Made by a program: the position numbers and the translations under genes. Below, piece by piece: positions 1 to 8,084 of a DNA stretch of 64,000 nt. The notes beneath the pieces are model-generated. The model saw only the letters and a list, made by a program, of their open reading frames with translations. It was not told the DNA's origin and ran no database searches. The DNA is from CAZYMI01 sp964648505 (lineage in GTDB: Bacteria; Pseudomonadota; Alphaproteobacteria; Micavibrionales; Micavibrionaceae): NCBI GenBank assembly GCA_964648505.1, contig CAZYMI010000003.1:1-64000 (forward strand), read 5' to 3'. Position 1 is the first letter of the stretch, and every line of letters starts with the position of its first letter.

Positions 1-689
1 ACAATAACTTGCCCTGCTGCGGTATCCCAATAAGATGTTGGGCCAAAACGGGGATATAGATCTACCTTACCCGATGCCAGAAGGCCAAATTTAACAGCTG
101 ATGATCTTTTGATACGCCTTTCAAGCTTAACCAGATCAATCAATGCCGATGTTTTACCTGGCCTGTCATGGGTTTTGCTGGTGATAACAGTTAAGCCTTT
201 TAAAGGTATGGGCCTGACCGAAATTTCCCGTTCTGTATCACTGTCTTCAAAATAGCGCTTTGCAACCCCGCCTCGATACGCCCAGTAGGTTTCACCTAAA
301 TAAGGTGCATGAATAACACCAATAATCGGAATATTATTTTTAATTAACGCTATGTTGACAGTAAAATCAGGGTCACCTGCAACAAACGCACGCGTGCCAT
401 CCAGCGGATCAACAAGCCAGGCATAGCCAGCTTCATTAAGTTCAGGTATCGCGCCTGCTGTCATCGCTTCTTCCCCGATTACGGGTATTTCAGGCACCAC
501 TTCAAGCAATTTTTGATAAATCAATTTTTCTGCTAATTGATCTGCTTGTGTGACGGGCGAACCATCTTCTTTATATGTTGGATTAGGGGTTCCCGATTCA
601 TCAAAATACTCAAGCGTAATAAGGCCTGCTTCAACCGCAATGCGGCGTACAATATTTGTTAGTGCAGGAATATGGTTGATTAAAGACAC
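1..689 (-). CDS. cysQ: 3'(2'),5'-bisphosphate nucleotidase CysQ, C-terminus cut by window edge
   Basis: Member of the Mg2+-dependent inositol monophosphatase superfamily that removes a phosphate from 3'-phosphoadenosine 5'-phosphate, the by-product of sulfate assimilation. About 229 residues are visible. The metal-binding signature DPLDGT is at residues 94-99, preceded by the acidic GEE at 72-74, and the C-terminal substrate and metal motif WDTAAGQ is just before the window edge. The start is a GTG at 689; it lies two codons after an in-frame stop and no ATG exists for more than 70 codons, so GTG is forced although its ribosome binding site is poor. It follows ugd by 6 bases and is probably in the same transcript. 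A generic inositol monophosphatase is the alternative, but the motif spacing favours CysQ. Confidence 0.85.
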   Translation of the reverse strand, partial: MSLINHIPALTNIVRRIAVEAGLITLEYFDESGTPNPTYKEDGSPVTQADQLAEKLIYQKLLEVVPEIPVIGEEAMTAGAIPELNEAGYAWLVDPLDGTRAFVAGDPDFTVNIALIKNNIPIIGVIHAPYLGETYWAYRGGVAKRYFEDSDTEREISVRPIPLKGLTVITSKTHDRPGKTSALIDLVKLERRIKRSSAVKFGLLASGKVDLYPRFGPTSYWDTAAGQVI

Positions 690-695
690 GAAGGA

Positions 696-2045
696 TTATT
701 GACCCGCCGCTGATTTTAAAGCAACAGTACCGGGTTTCACTTCTTTCCTACCAATCGAAACATAGTGAAACCCATAAGCCTGAATTTCAGAAATTTTATA
801 AATATTGCGCAAATCAATAAGACGTGGTGTTGCCATCAGATCAAAAATTCGCTGAAGATTAAGCGCACGAAACTCGTTCCATTCGGTTAGCAATACCAAC
901 GCATCGGCCCCCTCGCACACGGCATAAGGGTCATCAGCCCACTGAACATTTGTTAAAACTTTTTTGCCGTTTTGCATAGCAACAGGATCATACGCTGTAA
1001 CAATAGCTCCAGCTTGCTGCAAAAGCGGAATAATCACAAGCGATGGCGCTTCACGAATATCATCGGTATTGGGTTTAAAAGCAATGCCAAGAATACCAAT
1101 TTTATATCCCTTAACTAAACCGCCGCACGCTTTGATAATTCGAGCGGCCATATCTTTTTGTCTATTTTCGTTCGCCTGAACAACTGCCTCAACAATGGTT
1201 TGAGGCATATTAAAGTCACGCCCTGTTTGTGTTAAAGCAACTGTATCTTTTGGAAAACACGATCCGCCATAACCAGGACCCGCGTGCAAAAATTTAGATC
1301 CAATGCGCCCATCAAGACCCATAGCGCGCGCAACATCTTGTACATTGGCATCTGCTGCTTCACACAAATTGGCGACTTCGTTTATGAAAGTAATCTTGGT
1401 CGCTAAAAATGCGTTTGATGCATATTTAATTATCTCGGCGGTTTCGGGGGTGGTGACAACCATCGGCGTTTCATTGATATAGAGCGGACGATATAATGAC
1501 CGCATCACATCAATTGCACGATCAGAATCTGCGCCAATCACAACACGATCAGGGCGCATAAAATCATTGATCGCAGCCCCTTCGCGTAAGAATTCAGGAT
1601 TAGAGCATATATCAAATTGTGCATCCTTGCGCGCGGTACGTATTTGCGCGGCCACTTTACGCGCTGTGCCTACCGGTACAGTTGATTTTGTAACAATCAC
1701 GCTATACCCGGTTAAAGCATGGGCAATTTCCCGTGCGGCTTCAAAAACATAGGTTAGATCAGCATGGCCATCTTGTTCTTTTGTCGGTGTACCAACTGCA
1801 ATAAATACTGCATCTGCACCTGCGACTGCTTGCTTGATATCGGTTGTAAACGTCAAGCGCCCGGCATCAACCTGACGGGCCACTAAATCTTCGAGGCCTG
1901 GTTCGTAAATTGGAATTTCACCCTTTTGTAAACGGGCAATTTTTTGTGCATCTTTATCAACGCACACAACATCAATCCCAAATTCTGCAAAGCAGGTGCC
2001 TGATACAAGCCCCACATATCCTGTGCCCACAACGCCGATACGCAT
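696..2045 (-). CDS. ugd: UDP-glucose 6-dehydrogenase
   Basis: Oxidises UDP-glucose to UDP-glucuronate in two NAD+-dependent steps in the cytoplasm, supplying uronic acid for capsule, exopolysaccharide or LPS. The 449-residue protein has the normal length. The N-terminal Rossmann motif GTGYVG is at residues 7-12, the catalytic cysteine lies in GGSCFPKD (Cys263), and the C-terminal UDP-binding domain follows (around 315-430). The start at 2045 is chosen over an upstream in-frame Met because MRIGVVGTGYVG is the family N-terminus and a GAGG element sits 8-9 bases upstream. It is transcribed with cysQ and lies 2-6 kb from a glycosyltransferase, an epimerase and a WecA-like enzyme, which fits surface polysaccharide synthesis. 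Confidence 0.95.
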   Translation of the reverse strand: MRIGVVGTGYVGLVSGTCFAEFGIDVVCVDKDAQKIARLQKGEIPIYEPGLEDLVARQVDAGRLTFTTDIKQAVAGADAVFIAVGTPTKEQDGHADLTYVFEAAREIAHALTGYSVIVTKSTVPVGTARKVAAQIRTARKDAQFDICSNPEFLREGAAINDFMRPDRVVIGADSDRAIDVMRSLYRPLYINETPMVVTTPETAEIIKYASNAFLATKITFINEVANLCEAADANVQDVARAMGLDGRIGSKFLHAGPGYGGSCFPKDTVALTQTGRDFNMPQTIVEAVVQANENRQKDMAARIIKACGGLVKGYKIGILGIAFKPNTDDIREAPSLVIIPLLQQAGAIVTAYDPVAMQNGKKVLTNVQWADDPYAVCEGADALVLLTEWNEFRALNLQRIFDLMATPRLIDLRNIYKISEIQAYGFHYVSIGRKEVKPGTVALKSAAGQ

Positions 2046-2180
2046 AAAACCCTCGCTTGCCACTTGTGTTCCTGTGGCTTTTTAGCCCCTAAAGGCCTGA
2101 AAAGCAAGAAAGCCATGCCTTGTAGACACAAACTTTGCAAAAGCGTATTTTAGAAACGAAAATCATAAAACGAGGATGAT

Positions 2181-2930
2181 ATGACAGATCCAAGACCCCT
2201 GCCCCTTTTTTATAAAAACCCCGTCCCGTTGGATAGCAAAAAACATGCAAAATCAGGCTTAAAAGCTAATTTTGGATTATCTTTCACATCATCTGTGAAC
2301 GCCGTTCCGATCAATATTGTTGAATTTCCTCAAGTTTGTCACACCTACCCTATTGCTTTCAGCCCTGATTCTGCTGCAACACCTGTTGCAATCATGGGCA
2401 TTCGAAACTCAGAAAATCTTTTCACAACGCCGAAAGGTGAATGGGTTGATGATATGGCTTACATTCCGGCCTATATCAGACGCTATCCTTTTATATTTTC
2501 TGAAGTACCGGGGATGGATAAATTTTCACTATGCATCGATGAAACGCCTGAAACAATCGATCAAAACAAAGAGCAAGCGTTTTTTGAAAAGAATGGTGAG
2601 CCGACAGCGCTTACAAATAATGCACTTGAATTTTGCAAATCCTACCATGCGGCTGCACAACAAACTTTAAGCTTCTGCAAAGCAATTAATGACGCAGGGA
2701 TACTTGTAGAACGAGAAGCGCAAATACAAAGTGCAGATGGAAAGCGCATGAGCTTTTCAGGCTTCAGAATAATCGATGAGATCAAACTATCTCAGCTGGA
2801 TGCAGAAACATTTCTAGACTGGCGCCGTAAAGGATGGATTGCATTTATTTATGCCCATCTTTTTTCTGGTGCCCAGTGGCAGCGCATTACACGTATGCTT
2901 TCAGACCGTATCAAGCGTGAAGCTGCCTGA
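2181..2930 (+). CDS. SapC family protein
   Basis: Belongs to the SapC family (PF07277), named after an open reading frame beside Campylobacter S-layer genes and unrelated to the peptide-transport protein of the same name. The 249-residue protein opens with the typical region FYKNPVPLDSKKHAK and contains the family stretches IPAYIRRYPF and a C-terminal DWRRKGWI segment. No signal peptide or membrane helix is visible. The biochemical role of the family is not established; members are common in Alphaproteobacteria and often occur near surface or secretion genes. The start is supported by GAGGATGAT directly before ATG. It converges with the EF-hand gene downstream, with a hairpin between them. 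Confidence 0.8.
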   Translation: MTDPRPLPLFYKNPVPLDSKKHAKSGLKANFGLSFTSSVNAVPINIVEFPQVCHTYPIAFSPDSAATPVAIMGIRNSENLFTTPKGEWVDDMAYIPAYIRRYPFIFSEVPGMDKFSLCIDETPETIDQNKEQAFFEKNGEPTALTNNALEFCKSYHAAAQQTLSFCKAINDAGILVEREAQIQSADGKRMSFSGFRIIDEIKLSQLDAETFLDWRRKGWIAFIYAHLFSGAQWQRITRMLSDRIKREAA

Positions 2931-2982
2931 TTAATTGGGTCTAACAAAACCCAAGCGCTATAAAACTTCTCTGTCATAAAAT

Positions 2983-3007
2983 AAGGGCGCGAGATAACTA
3001 CGCCCTT
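2983..3007. terminator. Hairpin between convergent genes
   Basis: Seven-base arms AAGGGCG and CGCCCTT enclose an 11-base loop between the SapC-family gene (+) and the EF-hand gene (-). The flank is A-rich on the left and has AAAATA on the right, so it could act as a weak factor-independent terminator in both directions. The uridine run is imperfect on either strand. Confidence 0.5.
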
Positions 3008-3029
3008 AAAATAGGTATTGTGGCCAGGA

Positions 3030-3602
3030 TTATTGTTTTGGAGTTGCTTCCGGTTTCACTTCTTTTTCTGACTGGGCTTTTTCTGACTGGGCTTTTTTTG
3101 CCTTCATGGCCGCAAAACGTTTTGCGCTATATTCTTTCATCTCCGCTGAACTGACCTTGCCATTACCATCAGCATCCTGATCGGCAAAAAGACCGCCAAT
3201 GCGACCTGTATATTCTGCTTCCGAGACTTTTCCATCCTGATTAGCGTCCATCGATGCGATCTGGCGCTCAATCCCTTTTACATGTCGCTTTGAATTTTTT
3301 TCATTTTTATTGCTTTTTTTAATAAAATCTTCAGCTGACTTTGTAACCTCAGGCACCGTTAAAAAACCGTCTTTATTTGTATCGATAATTGAAAAGCGTT
3401 TTTTCGCGGCTGCAATATTTTCATCCGCGCCTATATAGCCATCCTTATTTGTATCCACCTGCTTAATAATTTTCTGGCGTACAATTTCCCCGCGGTCCGT
3501 TGCCGGAGACTTGGCTTCCTGCGCAAAAACTGTTCCTGAAAAGCCCCCTACAATAAGAGCTGAAAAAACTGTCAAAGAAAGAAAATGAAAAACCCGGGCC
3601 AC
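3030..3602 (-). CDS. Secreted EF-hand calcium-binding protein
   Basis: A 190-residue protein with a signal peptide (about residues 1-27, ending VFA-QEA) followed by four canonical EF-hand loops: DTNKDGYIGADE at 50-61, DTNKDGFLTVPE at 74-85, DANQDGKVSEAE at 119-130 and DADGNGKVSSAE at 143-154. All carry acidic residues at loop positions 1, 3 or 5, and 12, with Gly at 6, so calcium binding is very likely. The tail is Lys/Glu-rich and contains a tandem KAQSE repeat. Translation starts at GTG 3602, with AAAGGTGA five bases upstream. It is probably periplasmic or extracellular; its partner is unknown. The neighbouring AMIN lipoprotein is transcribed in the same direction 46 bases upstream. Confidence 0.85.
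   Translation of the reverse strand: MARVFHFLSLTVFSALIVGGFSGTVFAQEAKSPATDRGEIVRQKIIKQVDTNKDGYIGADENIAAAKKRFSIIDTNKDGFLTVPEVTKSAEDFIKKSNKNEKNSKRHVKGIERQIASMDANQDGKVSEAEYTGRIGGLFADQDADGNGKVSSAEMKEYSAKRFAAMKAKKAQSEKAQSEKEVKPEATPKQ
3066..3095. repeat. Tandem 15-bp repeat, two copies, inside EF-hand gene
   Basis: The unit TTCTGACTGGGCTTT occurs twice head to tail (3066-3080 and 3081-3095). On the coding strand it encodes two copies of KAQSE in the charged C-terminal tail. Being a multiple of three, copy-number change would keep the frame. Confidence 0.9.
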
Positions 3603-3648
3603 TAATCACCTTTATAAAAAGAGTTATGATTGATGTATCAAAGCACTT

Positions 3649-4581
3649 TTAAGGACCGCCCACAAGATCAAGAACAAGCCGATTGGGCTGTACACCTTCT
3701 GCTTTAATGGCATAACTTTTAAGTTTTACGGCTTTTTTAAGGGTCAAAACAAGGCGCTGGCCGCCTGCCCCATCCGCTTGAACAGCATAAGACGACACAA
3801 AAGGCGAGTTTGAAAATTTTCGTTCCTGATCTGCATTCCATCCCGTTGACTTCAAATCGATCAAAACAATTTTTTCTGCGTTATCAACATCGGTTGTATA
3901 AGATAAAGGGGTGCTTGATTCCAACACAATCCTGGTTTTATCAGCATGTTCCCCCACACGTACAGCAGATATAGCCGCTGAGATTGGCTTTTGTGCTTCA
4001 GACTTCTGAGAAACGGCTTTTGATGTTTTCTGTTGATCAAGAGCTTCATCGACAACCTTATCAATCGAGTCTCCCTTGATTTCTGCTTTTTTCAATTCAG
4101 GCTTACGAGCAGGTGGATAAATTGATTGCGTTGTTTTCTGATCTGGTTTTTCCTTTAAATCAACGCTCTTTGCTACGGTTTCTGGCTTATCTTTTTGTGA
4201 AGTGTTTTTCGCTGCCTCTGGTTTTTTCAAAGGCACAGAAACAGGAGAAATTTTTATACCTTTTACTTCCGCAAGAATAACATCAAGCCTGTCTTCAATA
4301 TCTGAAAGACGAGTCAATTGTGCCTTGGTTACATTAATATCTGAACGAAGCTGCATGACTGCTTTTTCAAGACGCGTCAGTCGCTCTTCAGGCGTTTGTA
4401 TAATAATCGGTTGCATTTCTAATCCGGCTGGCTTTGCAAGGGATGGTGATAAATCAACCGGCTGCAGATCTGCTTTTTCAGCATTTGGCACCTTTCCTTC
4501 AGACGCCTGACAGCCCGCAACGGCCAGCACAGCCAGCATCGCTGAAGTTAAAAGAAAGTGTGATTTTCGAATCATTTTCAT
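3649..4581 (-). CDS. AMIN-domain lipoprotein with coiled-coil segment
   Basis: A 310-residue predicted lipoprotein. The signal peptide ends in the lipobox LAVAGC, with lipidated Cys24. Residues about 62-110 (starting TPEERLTRLEKAV) have heptad character and should form a coiled coil. A low-complexity Lys/Pro linker follows, then a C-terminal AMIN-like domain (about 200-310) with the alternating pattern TRIVLESSTPLSY and NRLVLDL. AMIN domains target amidases and secretion proteins to septal peptidoglycan or the cell envelope. No catalytic amidase domain is present, so this is a localisation or scaffold protein. Two Met starts lie two codons apart (4581 and 4575) and neither has a clear ribosome binding site. 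Confidence 0.7.
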   Translation of the reverse strand: MKMIRKSHFLLTSAMLAVLAVAGCQASEGKVPNAEKADLQPVDLSPSLAKPAGLEMQPIIIQTPEERLTRLEKAVMQLRSDINVTKAQLTRLSDIEDRLDVILAEVKGIKISPVSVPLKKPEAAKNTSQKDKPETVAKSVDLKEKPDQKTTQSIYPPARKPELKKAEIKGDSIDKVVDEALDQQKTSKAVSQKSEAQKPISAAISAVRVGEHADKTRIVLESSTPLSYTTDVDNAEKIVLIDLKSTGWNADQERKFSNSPFVSSYAVQADGAGGQRLVLTLKKAVKLKSYAIKAEGVQPNRLVLDLVGGP

Positions 4582-4614
4582 ACTGCAAAAGCGTGTAACT
4601 TATCCCCCGCCTGG

Positions 4615-5760
4615 TCAAGCAGCCGCACTATGATTGTCAACCTTATCCACAAGGCTTGCGGTTAAAATATTTTCATACACAGCGGTTGTTTGTGTAGCCA
4701 TGCGCAGGAAGGTGAAATTTTCTTCAAAACGTTTGCGCCCGGCTGCGCCATACTGCAAACGAAGGGCCGGTTTTGTAATCAAAATTTTTAACGCTTCCCG
4801 GACGCCCGCAACGTCACCCCTTTTAACAAGAAAGCCTGTGAATTTTGGATCTACTGCTTCCCGAACCCCGCCCACATCTGTTGCCAAAACAGGCAAACCC
4901 GCCCGCATAGCTTCAAGAATACTGCGCGGAAACCCTTCCCAGTTTGTGATTAAACAAAACAAATCATGTTCTTCTAATAATTCGGCAATATCTGTGCGTT
5001 CTGATAAAAACATGACGCGATTCTCAAGCTTCAACTCTCTGACAAGATCAATTGCTTTTGTATTATCTCCGCCGCCTGCAAGGGTTAGCTCCCAATCCAA
5101 ATCGACAAGATCTGAAAGCGCATAAAGTAAAGTTGCATGATCTTTTTGTTCAGAAAAACGAGCAACCATAATCATGCGACACAACGAGGCCTTATGCCCA
5201 CTTTGAAAGTGTCTTGGAGCCAACGGCCTTTCAGCCATACCATTATGAATGGCTGTGATCCCATCAGGCGAAGCAACCCCTGCGCGCAAAGCAATATTCC
5301 GATCATACTGACTGACCGTAATAATATGCTTACTAAACCGCCCCATCAGGCGTTCTATGGTGCGATAAAAAAATGCTGACAATGGCGGCACTCCATCGGT
5401 AAACGACCAGCCATGCGCGGTAAAAATTGTTGGCACTTTTAATCGGGCAGCAGCAAGGCGTCCTAAGATTCCCGCTTTAGACGAATGGGTTGAGATTAAA
5501 TCAGGCTTGATCTCAGAAAGTGCTGCCTGTATTTGTCCAAGCGCACGCCAGTCACGCACCAGATGAATCGACCGATATAAGTCGGGGATTTCTATCGTCT
5601 TAATACCTAAATGCTCAAGATGATCATTAATTCTGCCCGTCAGGCCAGTAATCACGACAGGTTCATGCCCTAAAGACGATAGATACAAACATAAATCGCG
5701 CACATGAATCTGCGCGCCCCCTATTTCATCCATCCGTGTTAAAATAAAAGCGATTTTCAT
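4615..5760 (-). CDS. Glycosyltransferase family 4 (GT-B fold)
   Basis: A 381-residue GT-B glycosyltransferase. The N-terminal nucleotide-independent half starts MKIAFILTRMDEIGGAQIH, with the GGAQ loop typical of GT4 acceptor binding. The C-terminal donor-binding half contains the E-x7-E element within WEGFPRSILEAMRAGLPVLATDVGG. No membrane segment is seen, so it acts on the cytoplasmic membrane face, probably on an undecaprenyl-linked glycan. The sugar specificity cannot be read from sequence. It is divergent from the epimerase gene, with only 29 bases between the start codons and no obvious ribosome binding site on this side. Confidence 0.88.
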   Translation of the reverse strand: MKIAFILTRMDEIGGAQIHVRDLCLYLSSLGHEPVVITGLTGRINDHLEHLGIKTIEIPDLYRSIHLVRDWRALGQIQAALSEIKPDLISTHSSKAGILGRLAAARLKVPTIFTAHGWSFTDGVPPLSAFFYRTIERLMGRFSKHIITVSQYDRNIALRAGVASPDGITAIHNGMAERPLAPRHFQSGHKASLCRMIMVARFSEQKDHATLLYALSDLVDLDWELTLAGGGDNTKAIDLVRELKLENRVMFLSERTDIAELLEEHDLFCLITNWEGFPRSILEAMRAGLPVLATDVGGVREAVDPKFTGFLVKRGDVAGVREALKILITKPALRLQYGAAGRKRFEENFTFLRMATQTTAVYENILTASLVDKVDNHSAAA

Positions 5761-5789
5761 TTGGGGCCAGTTTAGGCTAAATTCTGGTC

Positions 5790-6788
5790 ATGACAAATGA
5801 AAATATTTTACTGATCGGTGGCGCCGGTTTTATCGGAGGATATTTAACCCGTGACCTTATCAAAGCGGGCGCACGAGTTACAATCGCAGATCTGAAAGAA
5901 CCGCAAGACCTGCAAGGCGCAAAATTCATCAAACTTGATATTCTTGATTCTGCCGCAATCGATAAAGCCTTACCCGGCCACACAATTATCTGCAATCTGG
6001 CAGCAGCTCACCGTGACGACATTAAACCTGTCACGCTTTACCATCGTATTAATGTAGATGGTGCCTCAATGATATGCGCAGCTGCGAACCGTCATAATAT
6101 CAACCGCATAGTTTTTACAAGTTCGGTTGCTGTTTTTGGTACACAAGACCTAGCCCCAGACGAAAACGCACCCCATTTGGCAACTCATCCTTACGGGCAA
6201 ACAAAATCAAAGGCGGAATATATTTACCTTTCCTGGCAACAAGAAAAACCGGAACGATACTTATCTATCATAAGACCGACCGTTGTTTTTGGCCCGGGTA
6301 ATCGCGGTAACGTACATACATTAATTGACCAGATTGCGCACAATCGCTTTATCATGGTGGGGAATGGTCGTAATAAAAAATCAATGGCGTATGTAGAAAA
6401 TATAAGCGCTTATCTGACGCATATTATTTTAAATACAAAATCACCCCTAGATATATCTAATTACTGCGATAAGCCTGATTTAGATATGAACAGCCTTGTC
6501 TTGTTACTTGCCGATATTTTAGGCAAAACCATGCCAAAGGCCCGCCTGCCTTATACGCTTGGATGCCTTGCTGGATCAGGGTGTGATCTGATCGCTAAAA
6601 TTTCAGGCAAAACGCTCCCGATCTCAAAGCTGCGTGTTGAAAAATTTTGCGCTCAGACGATTTTTGAAACAAAAGCACACGACACAGAATTGGGCTTTCA
6701 CGCGCCCTTCACTTTGTTACAAGGTCTAAACCAAACACTTTTGCATGAATACGGGCCAAAACAGACAGCACAAAAGCCGGCTGCCTGA
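5790..6788 (+). CDS. NAD-dependent epimerase/dehydratase (extended SDR)
   Basis: A 332-residue extended short-chain dehydrogenase. The cofactor loop GGAGFIGG is at residues 10-17, the active-site pair is Tyr135-x3-Lys139, and the middle strand motif TSSVAVFG is at about 110-117. Such enzymes epimerise, dehydrate or reduce nucleotide sugars, or act on lipid-linked sugars. The pairing with GT4 and WecA-like genes resembles polyprenyl-linked sugar modification loci. Its last 80 bases overlap the 3' end of the convergent WecA-like gene. No clear ribosome binding site precedes the ATG, which lies 29 bases from the opposing start codon. The exact substrate is unknown. Confidence 0.85.
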   Translation: MTNENILLIGGAGFIGGYLTRDLIKAGARVTIADLKEPQDLQGAKFIKLDILDSAAIDKALPGHTIICNLAAAHRDDIKPVTLYHRINVDGASMICAAANRHNINRIVFTSSVAVFGTQDLAPDENAPHLATHPYGQTKSKAEYIYLSWQQEKPERYLSIIRPTVVFGPGNRGNVHTLIDQIAHNRFIMVGNGRNKKSMAYVENISAYLTHIILNTKSPLDISNYCDKPDLDMNSLVLLLADILGKTMPKARLPYTLGCLAGSGCDLIAKISGKTLPISKLRVEKFCAQTIFETKAHDTELGFHAPFTLLQGLNQTLLHEYGPKQTAQKPAA

Positions 6789-7791
6789 TAAGGGCCGCAT
6801 GGCCAAGCCATAAAAAGATCCACACTATTGTAAGAACCATATGCGATACGCCCAACCAAATCCCAAAAACTCCCACCGCCCCCAAAAATACTGAAAGCGT
6901 CATCATCGATAGTGTCGCTTGATGTGGGGTAAACCCCGAATCAATAAAGCGATGGTGGAAATGATTTCGGTCTGCCGCAAAGGCAGGCTTACCAGAAAGA
7001 ACCCTAAAGAATAAAAGGGCAAAGGCATCTATGATCGGTAAAGATAAAACAAAGGCAACAGCAATGGGATCAAGAATAATATCCGGCCCGCGCGCAACAT
7101 TCATCGCAGCCCATGCCAAAAAAACACCCAAGGACATACTGCCCGCATCACCCAGGAATACAGCCGCCTTCGCTCGCCAGGGGCTACGCATATTATATGC
7201 TAAAAAGCCGCCCAACGCACCGATCAAAGCCGATAAGGGTAAGCTTATATCAATGAAACCTGCGCTTACCGCTGCAACAAGAAACCAAGCAGCCATAATG
7301 CTGCTGAGGCCGCCAGCAAGACCATCAAGTCCATCAATCATATTTAAGGCATTAATCAAATACACAACACAAGCCATCGAAAACGGTATGGCAAAAACTC
7401 CAAGGTCAAAAGGATCCCCAAAAAGAGGCCCCAAAGAATCTAGTCTGGCTTCACCACTGAAAACTAGAATCCCCGCAACAATAAAATGAATAAAAAACTT
7501 CAGTTGCGCTGAAATTCCACGCAGATCATCTACAACACCTACAGCAAGAACAATAAAAAGGGACGCATAAAGTGGCCAGTGTGCTACAGGCGAAAAGCCA
7601 AATAAGGAACAAAAAAGAAGAGTGACTGGAATAATAACAAGACCACCTATAGGCGGCACAGCACCACTATGCAGCTTACGCCCGCCCGGGCGATCAACAA
7701 AACGCCAAGCCAGCGCCCGCCTGATAAGAGGCGGAAATAAAAAATACGCTAGCGTAAATGACGATAAACCTGCGGCCAGCAAAATCAACAT
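6709..7791 (-). CDS. WecA/MraY-family undecaprenyl-phosphate sugar-1-phosphate transferase
   Basis: A 360-residue polytopic membrane enzyme that moves a sugar-1-phosphate from UDP-sugar to undecaprenyl phosphate, starting O-antigen or related glycans. Family motifs are present: VDD at 87-89, NALNMIDG at 147-154, FLGDAGS at about 212-218 and the cytoplasmic HFHHRF at 277-282. About ten hydrophobic segments are visible. The HHR form and length suit WecA/TagO-like enzymes rather than MraY. The last 26 codons are antisense to the epimerase gene and form a short tail after the final membrane helix. With ugd, GT4 and the epimerase it makes a coherent surface-glycan set. Confidence 0.88.
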   Translation of the reverse strand: MLILLAAGLSSFTLAYFLFPPLIRRALAWRFVDRPGGRKLHSGAVPPIGGLVIIPVTLLFCSLFGFSPVAHWPLYASLFIVLAVGVVDDLRGISAQLKFFIHFIVAGILVFSGEARLDSLGPLFGDPFDLGVFAIPFSMACVVYLINALNMIDGLDGLAGGLSSIMAAWFLVAAVSAGFIDISLPLSALIGALGGFLAYNMRSPWRAKAAVFLGDAGSMSLGVFLAWAAMNVARGPDIILDPIAVAFVLSLPIIDAFALLFFRVLSGKPAFAADRNHFHHRFIDSGFTPHQATLSMMTLSVFLGAVGVFGIWLGVSHMVLTIVWIFLWLGHAALIRQPAFVLSVLARIHAKVFGLDLVTK

Positions 7792-7837
7792 AGCCGCTAA
7801 AATAGCACAACCGACTTTTCAGACAAGGTATTCTAAG

Positions 7838-8020
7838 TTAAGGACCGCTTAAAACACTTGGCAATTGCGTAAAGAAAAGATCGTTTAATGTGCCTCCAAA
7901 AGCAAAAACAGCCAAAGAAATCGCAACAGATATGCCTGCAGCAATTAATCCATATTCAATTGCTGTTGCCCCTTTACATTCTTGCAAGAAGCAGGCTAGC
8001 ACCCTATTCAGATTAATCAT
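7838..8020 (-). CDS. Flp/Fap-type pilin (short type IVb pilin)
   Basis: A 60-residue protein with the Flp signature: a short leader ending in CKGATAIEYGLIAAG, where cleavage after Gly leaves the mature pilin with Glu at position 5, followed by one hydrophobic helix. Flp pilins are processed by TadV/CpaA and assembled by the Tad machinery. The start at 8020 is preferred because CGGAGG lies about six bases upstream; longer in-frame extensions run into mnmC. No tad/cpa assembly genes are in this window, so the pilin is an orphan here. It follows mnmC by 64 bases in the same direction. Confidence 0.85.
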   Translation of the reverse strand: MINLNRVLACFLQECKGATAIEYGLIAAGISVAISLAVFAFGGTLNDLFFTQLPSVLSGP

Positions 8021-8084
8021 GAAACCTCCGAACTCTTCTACTATTTTAGCAGATTTAAATCGACACAAGGAAGCTTTATCGCTT

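Noticed and set aside
2181..2930. SapC as peptide ABC-transporter subunit
   Set aside because: No membrane helices; the sequence fits the unrelated SapC (S-layer-associated) family.
3066..3095. Start of a CRISPR-like or variable repeat array
   Set aside because: Only two copies, no spacers; a coding tandem repeat.
4643..4651. Perfect DnaA box TTATCCACA
   Set aside because: Single site inside the coding sequence of the GT4 gene with no AT-rich unwinding region or clustered boxes; not an origin.
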